Below the pieces are notes generated by a model. The model ran no database searches. It was not told where the DNA came from and saw nothing but the letters and a program-made list of their open reading frames with translations. Shown piece after piece: positions 16,812 through 26,294 of a stretch of DNA of 64,000 nt. The stretch is taken from assembly GCA_937978655.1 (NCBI GenBank), contig CALJUX010000011.1, positions 29,028 through 93,027 of the forward strand. The letters run 5' to 3'. Every line of letters starts with the position of its first letter. Position 1 is the stretch's first letter. Origin of the DNA: an uncultured Chromatiaceae bacterium (GTDB lineage Bacteria; Pseudomonadota; Gammaproteobacteria; Enterobacterales; Alteromonadaceae). A program made the position numbers and the translations under genes.

Positions 16812-18128
16812 ATGCAGTTAAGACCTTATCAGCAGGAAGCAGTCACCGAGCTATTTCAGTTTTGCTTGGGCTTTGAGCACAGAGGTTTGGTGGTGTTACC
16901 AACGGCCAGCGGAAAAACGGTTATTTTTGCTGAGTTGGTTCGTTTACTACTTAAACGCCGTGCGGATTATCAGGTGTTGCTACTTGGGCACACTCAGGAA
17001 ATTGTTCAGCAAAATGAGGATAAGCTACTAGCCATTTGGCCTGAAGCGCCGGTTGGTGTGCTCTGTGCTGGGCTTGGTCGACGTGAAATAGCCCAAGTGA
17101 TATCTGCATCCAGAGATTCAATAGTCAGTCAGCTGGATGAACTACCAACATTTGATTTGGTGATTATTGATGAGGCTCACCTTATTACGCCTGAAGAAAA
17201 TGGCCGTTACCAGTTCATCTTAAAGCACCTGAAAGCCACAAATCCAAAGTTAAAAATTTTGGGCTTCACTGCAACGCCCTTTCGTAGCAGAAAGGGCTAT
17301 CTCCATGACAAAAATGGTTTAAATCTTTTTGATAAAGTGGTTTATCACAAACGAATTGATGAACTGACTCAGGCGACCTACCTCTGTCCATTACGAGCAT
17401 TGGCAGTCAACCCAAATGCTGTGGCTGATACCAGTCGAGTGCGTTATAACGCGAATGATTTTGTTGAAACAGATCTGCATCGAGTTACGAATATCGAAAG
17501 TCTCGCTGACGTGATCGTATTGGATTGGCGGCAAAAGACCTCAGGTCTTTTGTCTACTGTCTTTTATGCTGCTTCATTAACGCAAGCGCGGATGATCCAG
17601 CAAACATTGGCTGACCTAGGCTATGAATTTCCAATAATCACTGGTAACACGCCTAAGTTGAAACGCATCGAATGGCTGGAGCAGTTTGAAGCTGGTCAGC
17701 TGATGGGGTTGATTAACTTTGGCACCTTAACTACTGGCTGGGATAGCCCAAGGATGCAATGCCTTGTCATGGCGCGTCCGACGATGAGTCCAGGGTTATT
17801 CTTGCAAGTCATCGGTCGGGGTCTGAGGACTTCCCCTCTCAAAACTGAAACTTTGTTACTGGACTACGGAGAAAATTTACGCCGGTTTGGGCCCATTGAA
17901 CGTGTAAGGCCTGAATCAGAAGACCGAAAACGGTTTTTAAATAAAGAGAAAATAAAAGTTTGTCCGGTTTGCGACACATTGTTATCTATTTACGCTACGG
18001 AATGTCATCATTGCACAGAAAGTTTTGAGCTTCCTGAGCGGGTGTCCGAGTGCGGAGCCTGCGGCAGCCTCAGTGATTATTTCGCCAACAACTGCGAAGT
18101 ATGTGGTGAGAGTTTTTATGATGAATAG
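16812..18128 (+). CDS. RadD-like DEAD/DEAH-box helicase within BREX
   Basis: A 438-aa superfamily 2 helicase. It has Walker A TASGKT near residue 34, the DEAH box (IIDEAH) near residue 120, a SAT-like TATP motif near residue 155 and motif VI QVIGRGLR near residue 338. The C-terminus carries two zinc-ribbon-like Cys clusters (CPVC...CHHC and CGAC...CEVC). This matches RadD/YejH-type helicases, which act on recombination intermediates. It is not part of the minimal type 1 BREX set. It is followed after 51 bases by pglZ, in the same direction, so it is probably an accessory gene of this BREX operon. Confidence 0.85.
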   Translation: MQLRPYQQEAVTELFQFCLGFEHRGLVVLPTASGKTVIFAELVRLLLKRRADYQVLLLGHTQEIVQQNEDKLLAIWPEAPVGVLCAGLGRREIAQVISASRDSIVSQLDELPTFDLVIIDEAHLITPEENGRYQFILKHLKATNPKLKILGFTATPFRSRKGYLHDKNGLNLFDKVVYHKRIDELTQATYLCPLRALAVNPNAVADTSRVRYNANDFVETDLHRVTNIESLADVIVLDWRQKTSGLLSTVFYAASLTQARMIQQTLADLGYEFPIITGNTPKLKRIEWLEQFEAGQLMGLINFGTLTTGWDSPRMQCLVMARPTMSPGLFLQVIGRGLRTSPLKTETLLLDYGENLRRFGPIERVRPESEDRKRFLNKEKIKVCPVCDTLLSIYATECHHCTESFELPERVSECGACGSLSDYFANNCEVCGESFYDE

Positions 18129-18179
18129 CTATGTGGATTGTGTCGTTTTTTAGCAAAACCAGTACGGTGTAATGAAAGA

Positions 18180-20915
18180 ATGAATATCGAACAACTAGAA
18201 AAAGGCATAGTGGCCAAGTTTGAAAACCACCGGATTGTGTTCTGGCAAGATCTCGATGCTGAGTTCACCGAGCAATTAGCGCAATTACCGCTGACCGACA
18301 TTGAGCTTATTCAACTGGATAAAGTTTCACATTTTGAGGTGAAACGCACTGTCGAGTTGTTAAACCCTTCGCAGAAATACCTGCTGTATTCGACACAGCC
18401 TCAACCCGAAGTGACTCGGGATTGGCTATTTGATATCCGGCTTTATTCAGATGATTTCTTCGCCGATTCAAGTTCTATGCTGCTGAATGATTTGGGGATG
18501 CGAATGGAGTTTCGGCAATTCGTTGCGCGATATAAGCGCTTTTTTACCAATAAGCAGCGACTCAGTAAGATTAAAAAACTGCTACCGGAAAATGCAGGGC
18601 AAGAGGAGTTGGAACTCTCGATGCTTGCCGTTGTATTGAAAGTGGATTCACCCGGTGTGACACCCCTCCTACAGCGCTTGATGCTGGATCTTAGTGATGA
18701 CTTGTCAGGCGCAGAGCTATTAGAAGAGCTCAATAAATATGACCTGCAACCTGCGCTTGCGAGGCTTTTGGAAAAAGAGTTTGGCTACACGGTGGGATTG
18801 CCAATAGCTGGTACTGACCAATCAACTGTGCAGCAAACTGCAATCAGTCTGAATCTGAAAGACCTCTTACTGAAATTGCTGATCACCGACTTTTATCATG
18901 GATTGGTCAGCTCGGGCCTTGATGCCAGTCAGAGCCGAATGGCACAGAGTTTAGAGAACCATTTGCTTCCAATGATTTCTCTTGATGCAGATGGTGTCTC
19001 AAGGCAACGTTTTGCGCACAATTCAGCGAAGCGAGCCGCAGTTATCAATTTTGTCAGCGGTTGGCGTGAAAGCCGTGTGCTGAATAATAGTTACAATCTG
19101 CTGTCTGAACAGGTTCAGCAAATGCTGGAGGTAAAAAACCGCCTGGCTGAAATCACTGAACCTCAGGATCAAAGTGTTCGGGTTAGACCTGAATTGTTAA
19201 GTCAGGTTGAAACTTTTGAAGTGGTTGAACAGGCCATTATTACGATGCTGGCTAAACAGCTTCCAGCTTTTGACAGCTTAGAAATCGAGGCATTGATTTC
19301 CAAACGTTTAATGGGGCACTGGTGCTTTTTAAATCCAAATTATTCTTCAATTTATAAAGCTGTCCGGGCGGCCAAACAGTTTTATGATTTAAAGCTGCGT
19401 TATTCCGAAGGTTTCAAGTTTGATAGCTGTAAAGATTTTTATCTGGCTTATCAACAGGTGCTATTTCAGTTTGATTCTTGCTATCGGCAGTTCTGTGAAC
19501 ATGCGGTCAGCGTTGCACAAAACGGTTCGGATATCCTTAAGGTGACCGGCCTTGTGGATGATATTGAGTCTCTATATGTAGATTGGTATCTGCACGATAT
19601 GGCGATCGCATGGGGCAATCTTGTCGACAAGGAAAACTTACTCGACAGCTGGACGCTCAGTGGTGTGCCAAATCAGTATCTATTTTTCCAACAGCATGTC
19701 AGACAGGTTCTGCAGACTACGCAGAATAAGCGGGTATTTGTAATTATTTCAGATGCTCTGCGTTATGAAGTAGCCCACGAGTTGACGCAACAGATTAACG
19801 AAGAAAAGCGGTTTAAAGCTGAGATTACTAGTCAGCTAGGGGTTGTTCCTTCGTACACGCAGCTTGGCATGGCTGCGCTTTTGCCCCATGAAAAATTAAC
19901 GGCTCATATGGAGGCTAGGACAGAATTCAAGACCGACGGCGTTTCTGTCCATGGCTTAGAGAATCGGCAAAAGATCCTGCAAAAACATCATGGCCTGGCC
20001 TTCAAATCCAGTGAGGTTATTAACTGGACGAATCAGGAAGGACGCGACAAAGTCAAAGATGCGCAGGTTATCTACATTTATCATGATGAAATTGATGCAA
20101 TCGGTGACAAAGCTGTCACTGAGAATCAAACATTCCAGGCATGCCGGGATGCTATTGATGATTTGAATAATCTCATCACACGAATTATTAATCGCCTCAA
20201 TGGCAGCCGTGTTGTTGTCACTTCGGATCATGGCTTTTTGTTCAAAATGACCGATGTGTTAGATACCGACAAAACCAGTCTTAAAGCCAAGCCAAATGGT
20301 GCCATTGATGCGAAGAAACGTTATATCACAGGGCTAAATTTGCCTCGCTATGACGATTTTTGGACAGGTAAAATGGCTGTTACCGCCGGTATTGATTCAA
20401 GCTCGGCTGATGATGCTGAATTTATCGTACCAAGAGGCAGCAATCGATTTAACTTTGTTGGCGGAGCAAAATTTATCCACGGCGGCGTGATGCCACAGGA
20501 AATATGTGTCCCTGTTATCCACGTGAGAGTACTGGATACAAAAGCACAGACAAAACATGCCAAACAGGTTGTTGGGGTGGTACCGCTACATAGCCCGATA
20601 AAACTTGTGTCTAATATCGATCGCATTCAACTTTTACAAACAGAACCAGTTAACGATAAGTTCAAGTCGAGAGAACTAAGCCTGTGGATTGAAGATCAGG
20701 ACGGTAAAGTGGTCAGTTCGAAAGAAAAACTACTATTCGATTCTACGTCTGAAAAAATGGATGAGAGAAAGAAGTCCGTGCAAATAGCTCTGAGCGGCAA
20801 GGGGTTCAGTCGCTCTGCTCAGTACAAATTGGTGATGTTAGACCTTGAAAATAACCTGAAATATAACAGTTTTTCCGTCACTATAGACTTAGCCTTTGAA
20901 GACGATTTCTTCTGA
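18180..20915 (+). CDS. pglZ: BREX type 1 protein PglZ (alkaline phosphatase superfamily)
   Basis: A 911-aa protein of the BrxZ/PglZ family. The metal-binding core of the alkaline phosphatase superfamily is visible as VIISDALRYE (D525) and VVVTSDHGF (D683-H684). I start it at the ATG at 18180 (MNIEQLEKGIVAKFENH), the usual N-terminus, rather than the in-frame ATG 42 bases upstream. PglZ is a conserved core BREX component with metal-dependent phosphodiesterase-type chemistry and interacts with PglX. brxL follows after 8 bases. Confidence 0.95.
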   Translation: MNIEQLEKGIVAKFENHRIVFWQDLDAEFTEQLAQLPLTDIELIQLDKVSHFEVKRTVELLNPSQKYLLYSTQPQPEVTRDWLFDIRLYSDDFFADSSSMLLNDLGMRMEFRQFVARYKRFFTNKQRLSKIKKLLPENAGQEELELSMLAVVLKVDSPGVTPLLQRLMLDLSDDLSGAELLEELNKYDLQPALARLLEKEFGYTVGLPIAGTDQSTVQQTAISLNLKDLLLKLLITDFYHGLVSSGLDASQSRMAQSLENHLLPMISLDADGVSRQRFAHNSAKRAAVINFVSGWRESRVLNNSYNLLSEQVQQMLEVKNRLAEITEPQDQSVRVRPELLSQVETFEVVEQAIITMLAKQLPAFDSLEIEALISKRLMGHWCFLNPNYSSIYKAVRAAKQFYDLKLRYSEGFKFDSCKDFYLAYQQVLFQFDSCYRQFCEHAVSVAQNGSDILKVTGLVDDIESLYVDWYLHDMAIAWGNLVDKENLLDSWTLSGVPNQYLFFQQHVRQVLQTTQNKRVFVIISDALRYEVAHELTQQINEEKRFKAEITSQLGVVPSYTQLGMAALLPHEKLTAHMEARTEFKTDGVSVHGLENRQKILQKHHGLAFKSSEVINWTNQEGRDKVKDAQVIYIYHDEIDAIGDKAVTENQTFQACRDAIDDLNNLITRIINRLNGSRVVVTSDHGFLFKMTDVLDTDKTSLKAKPNGAIDAKKRYITGLNLPRYDDFWTGKMAVTAGIDSSSADDAEFIVPRGSNRFNFVGGAKFIHGGVMPQEICVPVIHVRVLDTKAQTKHAKQVVGVVPLHSPIKLVSNIDRIQLLQTEPVNDKFKSRELSLWIEDQDGKVVSSKEKLLFDSTSEKMDERKKSVQIALSGKGFSRSAQYKLVMLDLENNLKYNSFSVTIDLAFEDDFF

Positions 20916-20923
20916 TTTGCGAG

Positions 20924-23083
20924 ATGGATATGACCACGATAAACAATGATGATTTTGAGCAGAATCTGAACTTTACAAATACCTTGGATGGCCAGTCAGA
21001 TGATGAATTCGAGTTTGTTGCAGAGCCTACTGATGACGAAAACCGAGCCGCAATTCGCAGTGAAGATTTAGATTCTTTATTAGTCAGAACCTTCAATGGC
21101 CGTATCGTCCGCAAGGATTTAACCAAGCAACTAAAAGAGGGCGCCAATGTCCCAGTCTATGTGCTGGAGTATCTGCTTGGGATGTATTGTTCAGTCGCCG
21201 ATGATGAATTAGTCGCTGAGGGACTTAAAAACGTCAAAAAAATTCTGGCAGATAACTATGTTCGTCCGGATGAGGCTGAAAAGGTAAAGTCCCTTATTAA
21301 GGAAAAAGGCACTTATAAAATCATCGATAAAGTTTCAGTGAGCCTGAACCAGAAGAAAGATATCTACGAGGCTACACTTTCCAATCTGGGCGTCAAAGAT
21401 GCGGTGATCCCTGGCAGCATAGTTAAAGACAATGAAAAACTTTTAACCGGTGGTATCTGGTGCATCATTACCATCAGCTACCGGTATGAAGAAGGTCAAA
21501 AAATCTCTCCATTTACCGTGTTTAACCTGAAGCCTATTCAGATGCCATCTATGAACATGGATGAGCTTTATGAAGCACGTAAGGCCTATAGCATGGATCA
21601 ATGGATGGATTTGCTGCTGCGGTCTGTCGGTATGGAGCCTGCTAATCTGAAACATCGGACCAAGTGGCATCTGATTGCGCGGATGATCCCCTTTGTTGAG
21701 AACAATTACAACGTGTGCGAGCTCGGTCCGCGTGGAACCGGTAAATCTCACGTCTACAAAGAATGTTCGCCAAACTCGTTGTTAGTTTCGGGTGGCCAAA
21801 CAACGGTTGCGAATCTGTTTTACAACATGTCAACTCGCCAGATTGGTCTGGTAGGCATGTGGGATGTGGTGGCCTTTGACGAAGTGGCCGGGATCCGTTT
21901 CAAAGATAAAGACGGTATCCAAATCATGAAAGACTATATGGCGTCTGGTTCTTTCTCACGCGGTAGAGATTCTATTGAAGGGAAAGCTTCAATGGTGTTT
22001 GTTGGGAACATAGACCACAGTGTTGAAATGTTAGTTAAAACCAGTCACTTACTCGCGCCATTCCCAGAGGAAATGATTGATTCAGCTTATTTTGACCGTT
22101 TCCATGCTTACATCCCGGGATGGGAAATTCCCAAAATGCGTCCTGAGTTTTTCACAGATCGGTTTGGTTTAATCACCGACTATCTTGCTGAGTATATGCG
22201 CGAGATGCGCAAAACGACTTTTGCGGATGCAATAGATAAGTTCTTTAAACTGGGCAATAACCTCAACCAGCGTGATGTGATAGGTGTTCGCCGCACGACT
22301 TCTGGCCTACTGAAGTTATTGTTCCCCGATGGCAGTTTTACCAAAGAAGACGTCCGCACTTGCCTGACTTACGCGTTAGAAGTTCGGCGTCGGGTAAAAG
22401 AGCAGCTGAAAAAGATTGGCGGTATGGAGTTCTTCGACGTGAACTTCAGCTATATCGATAATCAGACATTGGAAGAGTTTTTCGTCAATGTACCGGAGCA
22501 GGGCGGCTCAAACTTGATCCCTAAAGGTATCCCTAAACCAGGCGTGATCCACCTGACGGGATACGGTGCTACCGGTAAAATCGGTGTGTTCCGTATTGAA
22601 ACACAAATGACGGCGGGTAACGGACGGCATTCAACTTCTGGCTTAGGTTCAGACAGTTCAGCGAAAGAGCAAGTTCGAGTTGGTTTTGAGTACTTCAAAG
22701 GAAATTTAAACAGAATTAGCGCGAACACCAAATTTTCTGATCATGAGTATCATATGCATTTTATTGATCTGCAGAGTTCAGGAAACTGCCATTCCACCAG
22801 TCTAGCTGTTCTAATTGCCAGCTGTTCAATCCTGTTGAATAAGCCAATGCAAGAATCAATGGTAGTGCTCGGTGATATGACCCTGGGTGGCGTAGTTAAT
22901 CCTGTTAAAGACTTGGCTAGCTGTATGCAAGTTGCTTTGGAAGCCGGCGCAACCCGGGTGTTGTTACCGATGGCTTCAGCCAGCGACATACCAACGGTTC
23001 CAGCGGAAACCTTCTCCAAGTTCCAAATCAGTTTTTATAGCGACCCTATCGATGCGGTTTATAAAGCGTTGGGAGTGAGTTAG
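20924..23083 (+). CDS. brxL: BREX type 1 protein BrxL (AAA+ ATPase, Lon-like)
   Basis: A 719-aa protein. An N-terminal helical region is followed by an AAA+ domain with Walker A GPRGTGKS near residues 268-275 and Walker B-like VVAFDEVAG. The C-terminal domain resembles Lon protease in fold (GDMTLGGVVNPVKDLAS), with the conserved Lys in VKDL. The Ser region reads SSGNCHSTSLAV, so peptidase activity is doubtful. BrxL of other systems is an MCM-like DNA-binding ring needed for phage restriction. As the last canonical gene it closes the BREX operon. Base composition is like the rest of BREX and unlike the AT-rich genes that follow. Confidence 0.95.
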   Translation: MDMTTINNDDFEQNLNFTNTLDGQSDDEFEFVAEPTDDENRAAIRSEDLDSLLVRTFNGRIVRKDLTKQLKEGANVPVYVLEYLLGMYCSVADDELVAEGLKNVKKILADNYVRPDEAEKVKSLIKEKGTYKIIDKVSVSLNQKKDIYEATLSNLGVKDAVIPGSIVKDNEKLLTGGIWCIITISYRYEEGQKISPFTVFNLKPIQMPSMNMDELYEARKAYSMDQWMDLLLRSVGMEPANLKHRTKWHLIARMIPFVENNYNVCELGPRGTGKSHVYKECSPNSLLVSGGQTTVANLFYNMSTRQIGLVGMWDVVAFDEVAGIRFKDKDGIQIMKDYMASGSFSRGRDSIEGKASMVFVGNIDHSVEMLVKTSHLLAPFPEEMIDSAYFDRFHAYIPGWEIPKMRPEFFTDRFGLITDYLAEYMREMRKTTFADAIDKFFKLGNNLNQRDVIGVRRTTSGLLKLLFPDGSFTKEDVRTCLTYALEVRRRVKEQLKKIGGMEFFDVNFSYIDNQTLEEFFVNVPEQGGSNLIPKGIPKPGVIHLTGYGATGKIGVFRIETQMTAGNGRHSTSGLGSDSSAKEQVRVGFEYFKGNLNRISANTKFSDHEYHMHFIDLQSSGNCHSTSLAVLIASCSILLNKPMQESMVVLGDMTLGGVVNPVKDLASCMQVALEAGATRVLLPMASASDIPTVPAETFSKFQISFYSDPIDAVYKALGVS

Positions 23084-23168
23084 TGATAGATATTAATGAA
23101 AAAATAGTATTCTATTCGATACATGTTTAGAAAGCGGCATGGCTACTTTCATTATGCTCTACAAAGAT

Positions 23169-23194
23169 AAGGAATTGTTTGTCCTTGGTTTTTT
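23169..23194 (+). terminator. Weak terminator after brxL
   Basis: AAGGA/TCCTT 5-bp stem with 8-base loop, then GG and six Ts. It lies 85 bases past the brxL stop. The short stem makes it weak. Confidence 0.4.
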
Positions 23195-23296
23195 AAGGTA
23201 TAGCGCCACGAGAAAATTTTGACTATTTATCTGGTGCGTTCAAATTGTAAATTTTAACTAAATGATCCCAAGCTATGGAGAAGTGCGGAGGCATTT

Positions 23297-24133
23297 ATGA
23301 GTTACGACAGTTATATGAGTGACGGAGTTTATGGTCGCTGGTGGGATTTTAAGACAGATGAAGATATATTTTTTGAAAAAAAAGAAAGGGAAAATGAAGA
23401 GATTTTAAAATCACAAAGTGAAATTAAAAAACTAGAAGAGAACATTTTCATATTGAATGCTTTTAACGCAGAACATTTTTCTTGTGCTGATTTGAAGAAT
23501 GTTTTTTTCAAGAGAATATCTAGATACGGCATGCAGTATGCTTCCAAACGATATTGCTATTTGGAGAAGCTACCAAAAGATTATGCTTCCTTGGCATTGA
23601 AGAAATGCCGAATATCTGACATCTTGCGAATTAATATAGGTGATTTTAAACTTGATGTAAATGAAGTTAATGATTTTGAAAGGCGTATTAAAAACATCTC
23701 TAAATGTAGTGAGTGCGCGTATGATCGCGTCACTAAAATACAAAGAATAATACACGAAGAGTGCATACGTAAAAATGGTGAAAATAGCCACTTAGAACTG
23801 CCTAGAGAGTCAATGAGAATGGTGCTTTCTTACAGTAGGCTATATCTTTTGATTTGTGATGCAGAATCTTATGAGCTGAATGATTTCCAAATGGCTATCG
23901 AAACTAATAGCGCACTGAAGTCAGTAGATGCGGTCGTTCCGTTGTATTTGTATGAATCAAATCGTAAGTTCATCCCTAATTGGAGTGCAAGATCTAGGAA
24001 TACCATATATTTTTATTTCAGGGCTCGAGATAGAAAATTTGTTAGGAATTTATTGAATTTCGACGACTCCTTAAGTAAAGATTTGTTGGTTTTTAAATTG
24101 GCAAGTGAAATGTGTGAGACCAATATTGTATGA
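23297..24133 (+). CDS. Unknown 278-aa protein paired with PolB-like polymerase
   Basis: I do not recognise a family. The N-terminal third (about residues 28-55) is charged and looks coiled-coil (KKERENEEILKSQSEIKKLE). The middle has a CSECAYDR segment and the C-terminal half is rich in Tyr and Arg. The gene is clearly AT-rich compared with BREX. GGAGG lies just upstream of the ATG. Its TGA overlaps the ATG of the polymerase gene (ATGA), so the two proteins are made together and probably work together. It might be a priming, nucleic-acid-binding or regulatory partner of the polymerase; that is a guess from context. Confidence 0.8.
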   Translation: MSYDSYMSDGVYGRWWDFKTDEDIFFEKKERENEEILKSQSEIKKLEENIFILNAFNAEHFSCADLKNVFFKRISRYGMQYASKRYCYLEKLPKDYASLALKKCRISDILRINIGDFKLDVNEVNDFERRIKNISKCSECAYDRVTKIQRIIHEECIRKNGENSHLELPRESMRMVLSYSRLYLLICDAESYELNDFQMAIETNSALKSVDAVVPLYLYESNRKFIPNWSARSRNTIYFYFRARDRKFVRNLLNFDDSLSKDLLVFKLASEMCETNIV

Positions 24134-25947
24134 GTTTTAATGTTGTTTGTTCTCGGTTTAATAATTTGCTGCCAGTGTATAAAAATAATCAGGTTGAATT
24201 GGAGCGGGTATTTTTTAATACTAATAGGAAAGTTAAAAAAATTCATGTGATATCTACGGATGGGGTTTTTGTGTTTGATTCGTTTGGCAAACATAGTATT
24301 GATAATTTTATTAATTATTGGATGCATTCTGAAATAAATCTGATGGTCCTAACTGATAAAGAACGTGATATTTTGGTGAAATTATTTTTGAATGCCACTG
24401 TTGCGGTGCATTCATTTGAAAGTAACTTTCCAGTATTTGATCATATAAAATATACTGGAAATTTAGAGTCGACGTATGATTTTTTGCAGGATAAATTAAG
24501 TGCAGTTAGAGGTTATGGTGTCACTGGTTTATCACTAGCTGACGATTTTCAAAGGAAATTGTTAAGTAAAATAAAGAATAAAATAAAATTCAAAACAAAT
24601 CTCGACCGTGCATTTGCACATGCATATTTACCGCCCTACCAAGAGGTGTTCAGATTTGCTGAGCTTAGAGAAAATAGAAAAGTTATTGCGCTAGATTATA
24701 ATTCAATGTTTTCGTACTGCCTCGAAGGTGATTTTGTAGAACCATCAGCTCTTCAGGTTCTAGTTTTAAACAAGTTATATTCTGGTGAGAAACTAATGTA
24801 CGGATTGTACAAGGTTACACTTGTTAATCCCAACTGTTCCTTTATACAGAAATATCACCCATTCAAGTTTTGTAGTAAAGGGGTGTCCGTTCACTTTAAT
24901 GCCAGTTCTGAAATGTGTATTGATGTTCAACTCTTCTCTTTTGAAATTGAGTATTATGTGAAATTTTTTAGAGAAGTTATTTTGAATGAAGCAATGGTGT
25001 CAAATAGAACAGTCGGTCATCCATTTTATTCTGAGTCTAAAAGACTTTTTCGCTTACGTAGACGTGCAAAATCATCTGGAAATAGGATTCTCGAGCGTCT
25101 TTATAAACATCAATTAGCAATGCTACATAGCTGTACAAATCCCAGGCGGTTCAAAACAAAAGAAATTAGTTCTTCACTCGATGCGGCGAACCTTTTGAAC
25201 AAAGAATTTTTTCTAGAGGAAAATTGCGACTGTAGTTATGTTGATAATTATTTTGCAGGGCACGGCTTTATCAAATTTTACGAAAGAGAAGGCAGGTTAT
25301 TATCTAGTTATTTAGATATGGATAGTAGTTCTTGTGTATTTAGTTTTTCTGCGCAAGTATTAGCAAGATCAAGAATGGAAATAGTAAAAACAATGGAGTC
25401 TTTGCTAAATTTTTCTGGATTAGACATTTGTTATGTGAATACCGATTCGATTCATATATCAATACCTGCACAAATTTACTCTGAATTTATAAATAAATTT
25501 GGAAATTTAATTGGGCTTGAACTCGGGCAAATGAAAGTTCAAGAAGTTGCAGAGAAAGGTGTTTGGTTTGATTTAGGTCATTATTATTTTCTTGAAAATA
25601 ATAAAGTGAAACTCTTTAAAAATTCCTTCTTAAGAAATAAAGGTTCAAATGATGCATTCGCATATAAGAGAAGGGTGTTAATTAAGTGCAAACACTTAAA
25701 GGCGACTGTTGTAGGTGAAAGGTCAATTTCATTCCCCAATATTATTTCTAGTAAAAAGATGCTAGCTACTAGTCCTAATGGTTTTGTGGTTGATTTTCAT
25801 AGATTTAATATTGAAGATATATCTGAGTATAGAAAATTGAAAGTAAAAATTATATCAGAGCGGTTTCGGAGTTTGAATTTTAAAATTCGTTATTTTAATG
25901 CGCTGAAAGAAATGAGTTGTAACAATAATAAAAATCCATGCATGTGA
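24130..25947 (+). CDS. Family B DNA polymerase-like protein, protein-primed type, no recognisable exonuclease
   Basis: A 605-aa protein. Motif A reads ALDYNSMF with D189 (compare phage phi29 FDVNSLYP). The motif B position reads YKHQLAMLHS with K326 (family KxxxNSxYG, so diverged). Motif C reads YVNTDSI at 435-441 (family Y-DTDS, with the first Asp replaced by Asn437 and the metal-binding Asp439 kept). Before motif C, VFSFSAQVLARSRM parallels the phi29 segment ending in AWAR. After it, ELGQMKVQEV, GHYYFLENN and VLIKCKHLK match the thumb-side order of phi29-type polymerases. The 185 residues before motif A lack the clear DxE exonuclease signature. AT-rich, coupled to the 23297 gene, and followed by a hairpin-rich region. 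Probably a polymerase, possibly with unusual template use. Confidence 0.75.
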   Translation: MSFNVVCSRFNNLLPVYKNNQVELERVFFNTNRKVKKIHVISTDGVFVFDSFGKHSIDNFINYWMHSEINLMVLTDKERDILVKLFLNATVAVHSFESNFPVFDHIKYTGNLESTYDFLQDKLSAVRGYGVTGLSLADDFQRKLLSKIKNKIKFKTNLDRAFAHAYLPPYQEVFRFAELRENRKVIALDYNSMFSYCLEGDFVEPSALQVLVLNKLYSGEKLMYGLYKVTLVNPNCSFIQKYHPFKFCSKGVSVHFNASSEMCIDVQLFSFEIEYYVKFFREVILNEAMVSNRTVGHPFYSESKRLFRLRRRAKSSGNRILERLYKHQLAMLHSCTNPRRFKTKEISSSLDAANLLNKEFFLEENCDCSYVDNYFAGHGFIKFYEREGRLLSSYLDMDSSSCVFSFSAQVLARSRMEIVKTMESLLNFSGLDICYVNTDSIHISIPAQIYSEFINKFGNLIGLELGQMKVQEVAEKGVWFDLGHYYFLENNKVKLFKNSFLRNKGSNDAFAYKRRVLIKCKHLKATVVGERSISFPNIISSKKMLATSPNGFVVDFHRFNIEDISEYRKLKVKIISERFRSLNFKIRYFNALKEMSCNNNKNPCM

Positions 25948-26294
25948 CAACGAAGGGGATGTGGGGCGAGCCGACGGGGCTAGCTCTAATTACAAGAAAT
26001 TATTCAATTTCTTAAATAATTGATTCTCCGAAGGAGCGTGTTCAGAGAACACTATTCATGCAATAGTGGCTGTTATTTAGCCACTCCCCGTCTGCTATTA
26101 AATTCTAACTATTAATTTATTAATATGCACGGGTTATTTTAGTGATGTGTTTACTTGCATTAAATCTACTAGTGAACTGCGTCAGTAAATTTCTACTCAT
26201 TGCAAATCTAGCTCACATCCTACTCCCTGTTTAGCATTCACCGTAGGCTTGCTTTGCTTGTACAAAATAGTGCTCTTAAATTTGAGGAAGAAGG
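25948..26294. other. Intergenic region after PolB-like gene
   Basis: 347 bases without a gene. The first 145 hold the nested hairpins listed separately as a candidate RNA. The rest (26093-26294) is AT-rich, with no clear terminator or reading frame that I can support. Confidence 0.6.
25968..26092 (+). ncRNA. Candidate structured RNA next to PolB-like polymerase
   Basis: Series of perfect stems within 125 bases. AAGAAATT/AATTTCTT (25994-26001 with 26006-26013, loop ATTC). CTCC/GGAG (26026-26036, loop GAA). GTGTTC/GAACAC (26038-26052, loop AGA). AGTGGCT/AGCCACT (26065-26085). All are enclosed by a long-range 7-bp stem GACGGGG/CCCCGTC (25973-25979 with 26086-26092). GAGC/GCTC (25968-25971 with 25983-25986) flanks the 5' strand of the closing stem and could make a pseudoknot. 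A second arrangement, ACTATT/AATAGT (26051-26067), competes with two of the stems. This density of exact pairing in an AT-rich gap is unlikely by chance. A template, guide or primer RNA for the polymerase is conceivable. The strand is inferred from the operon. Confidence 0.55.

Noticed and set aside
25968..26092. Group II intron or retron RNA
   Set aside because: No reverse transcriptase lies next to it, no intron domain V was seen and the adjacent enzyme is a family B polymerase.
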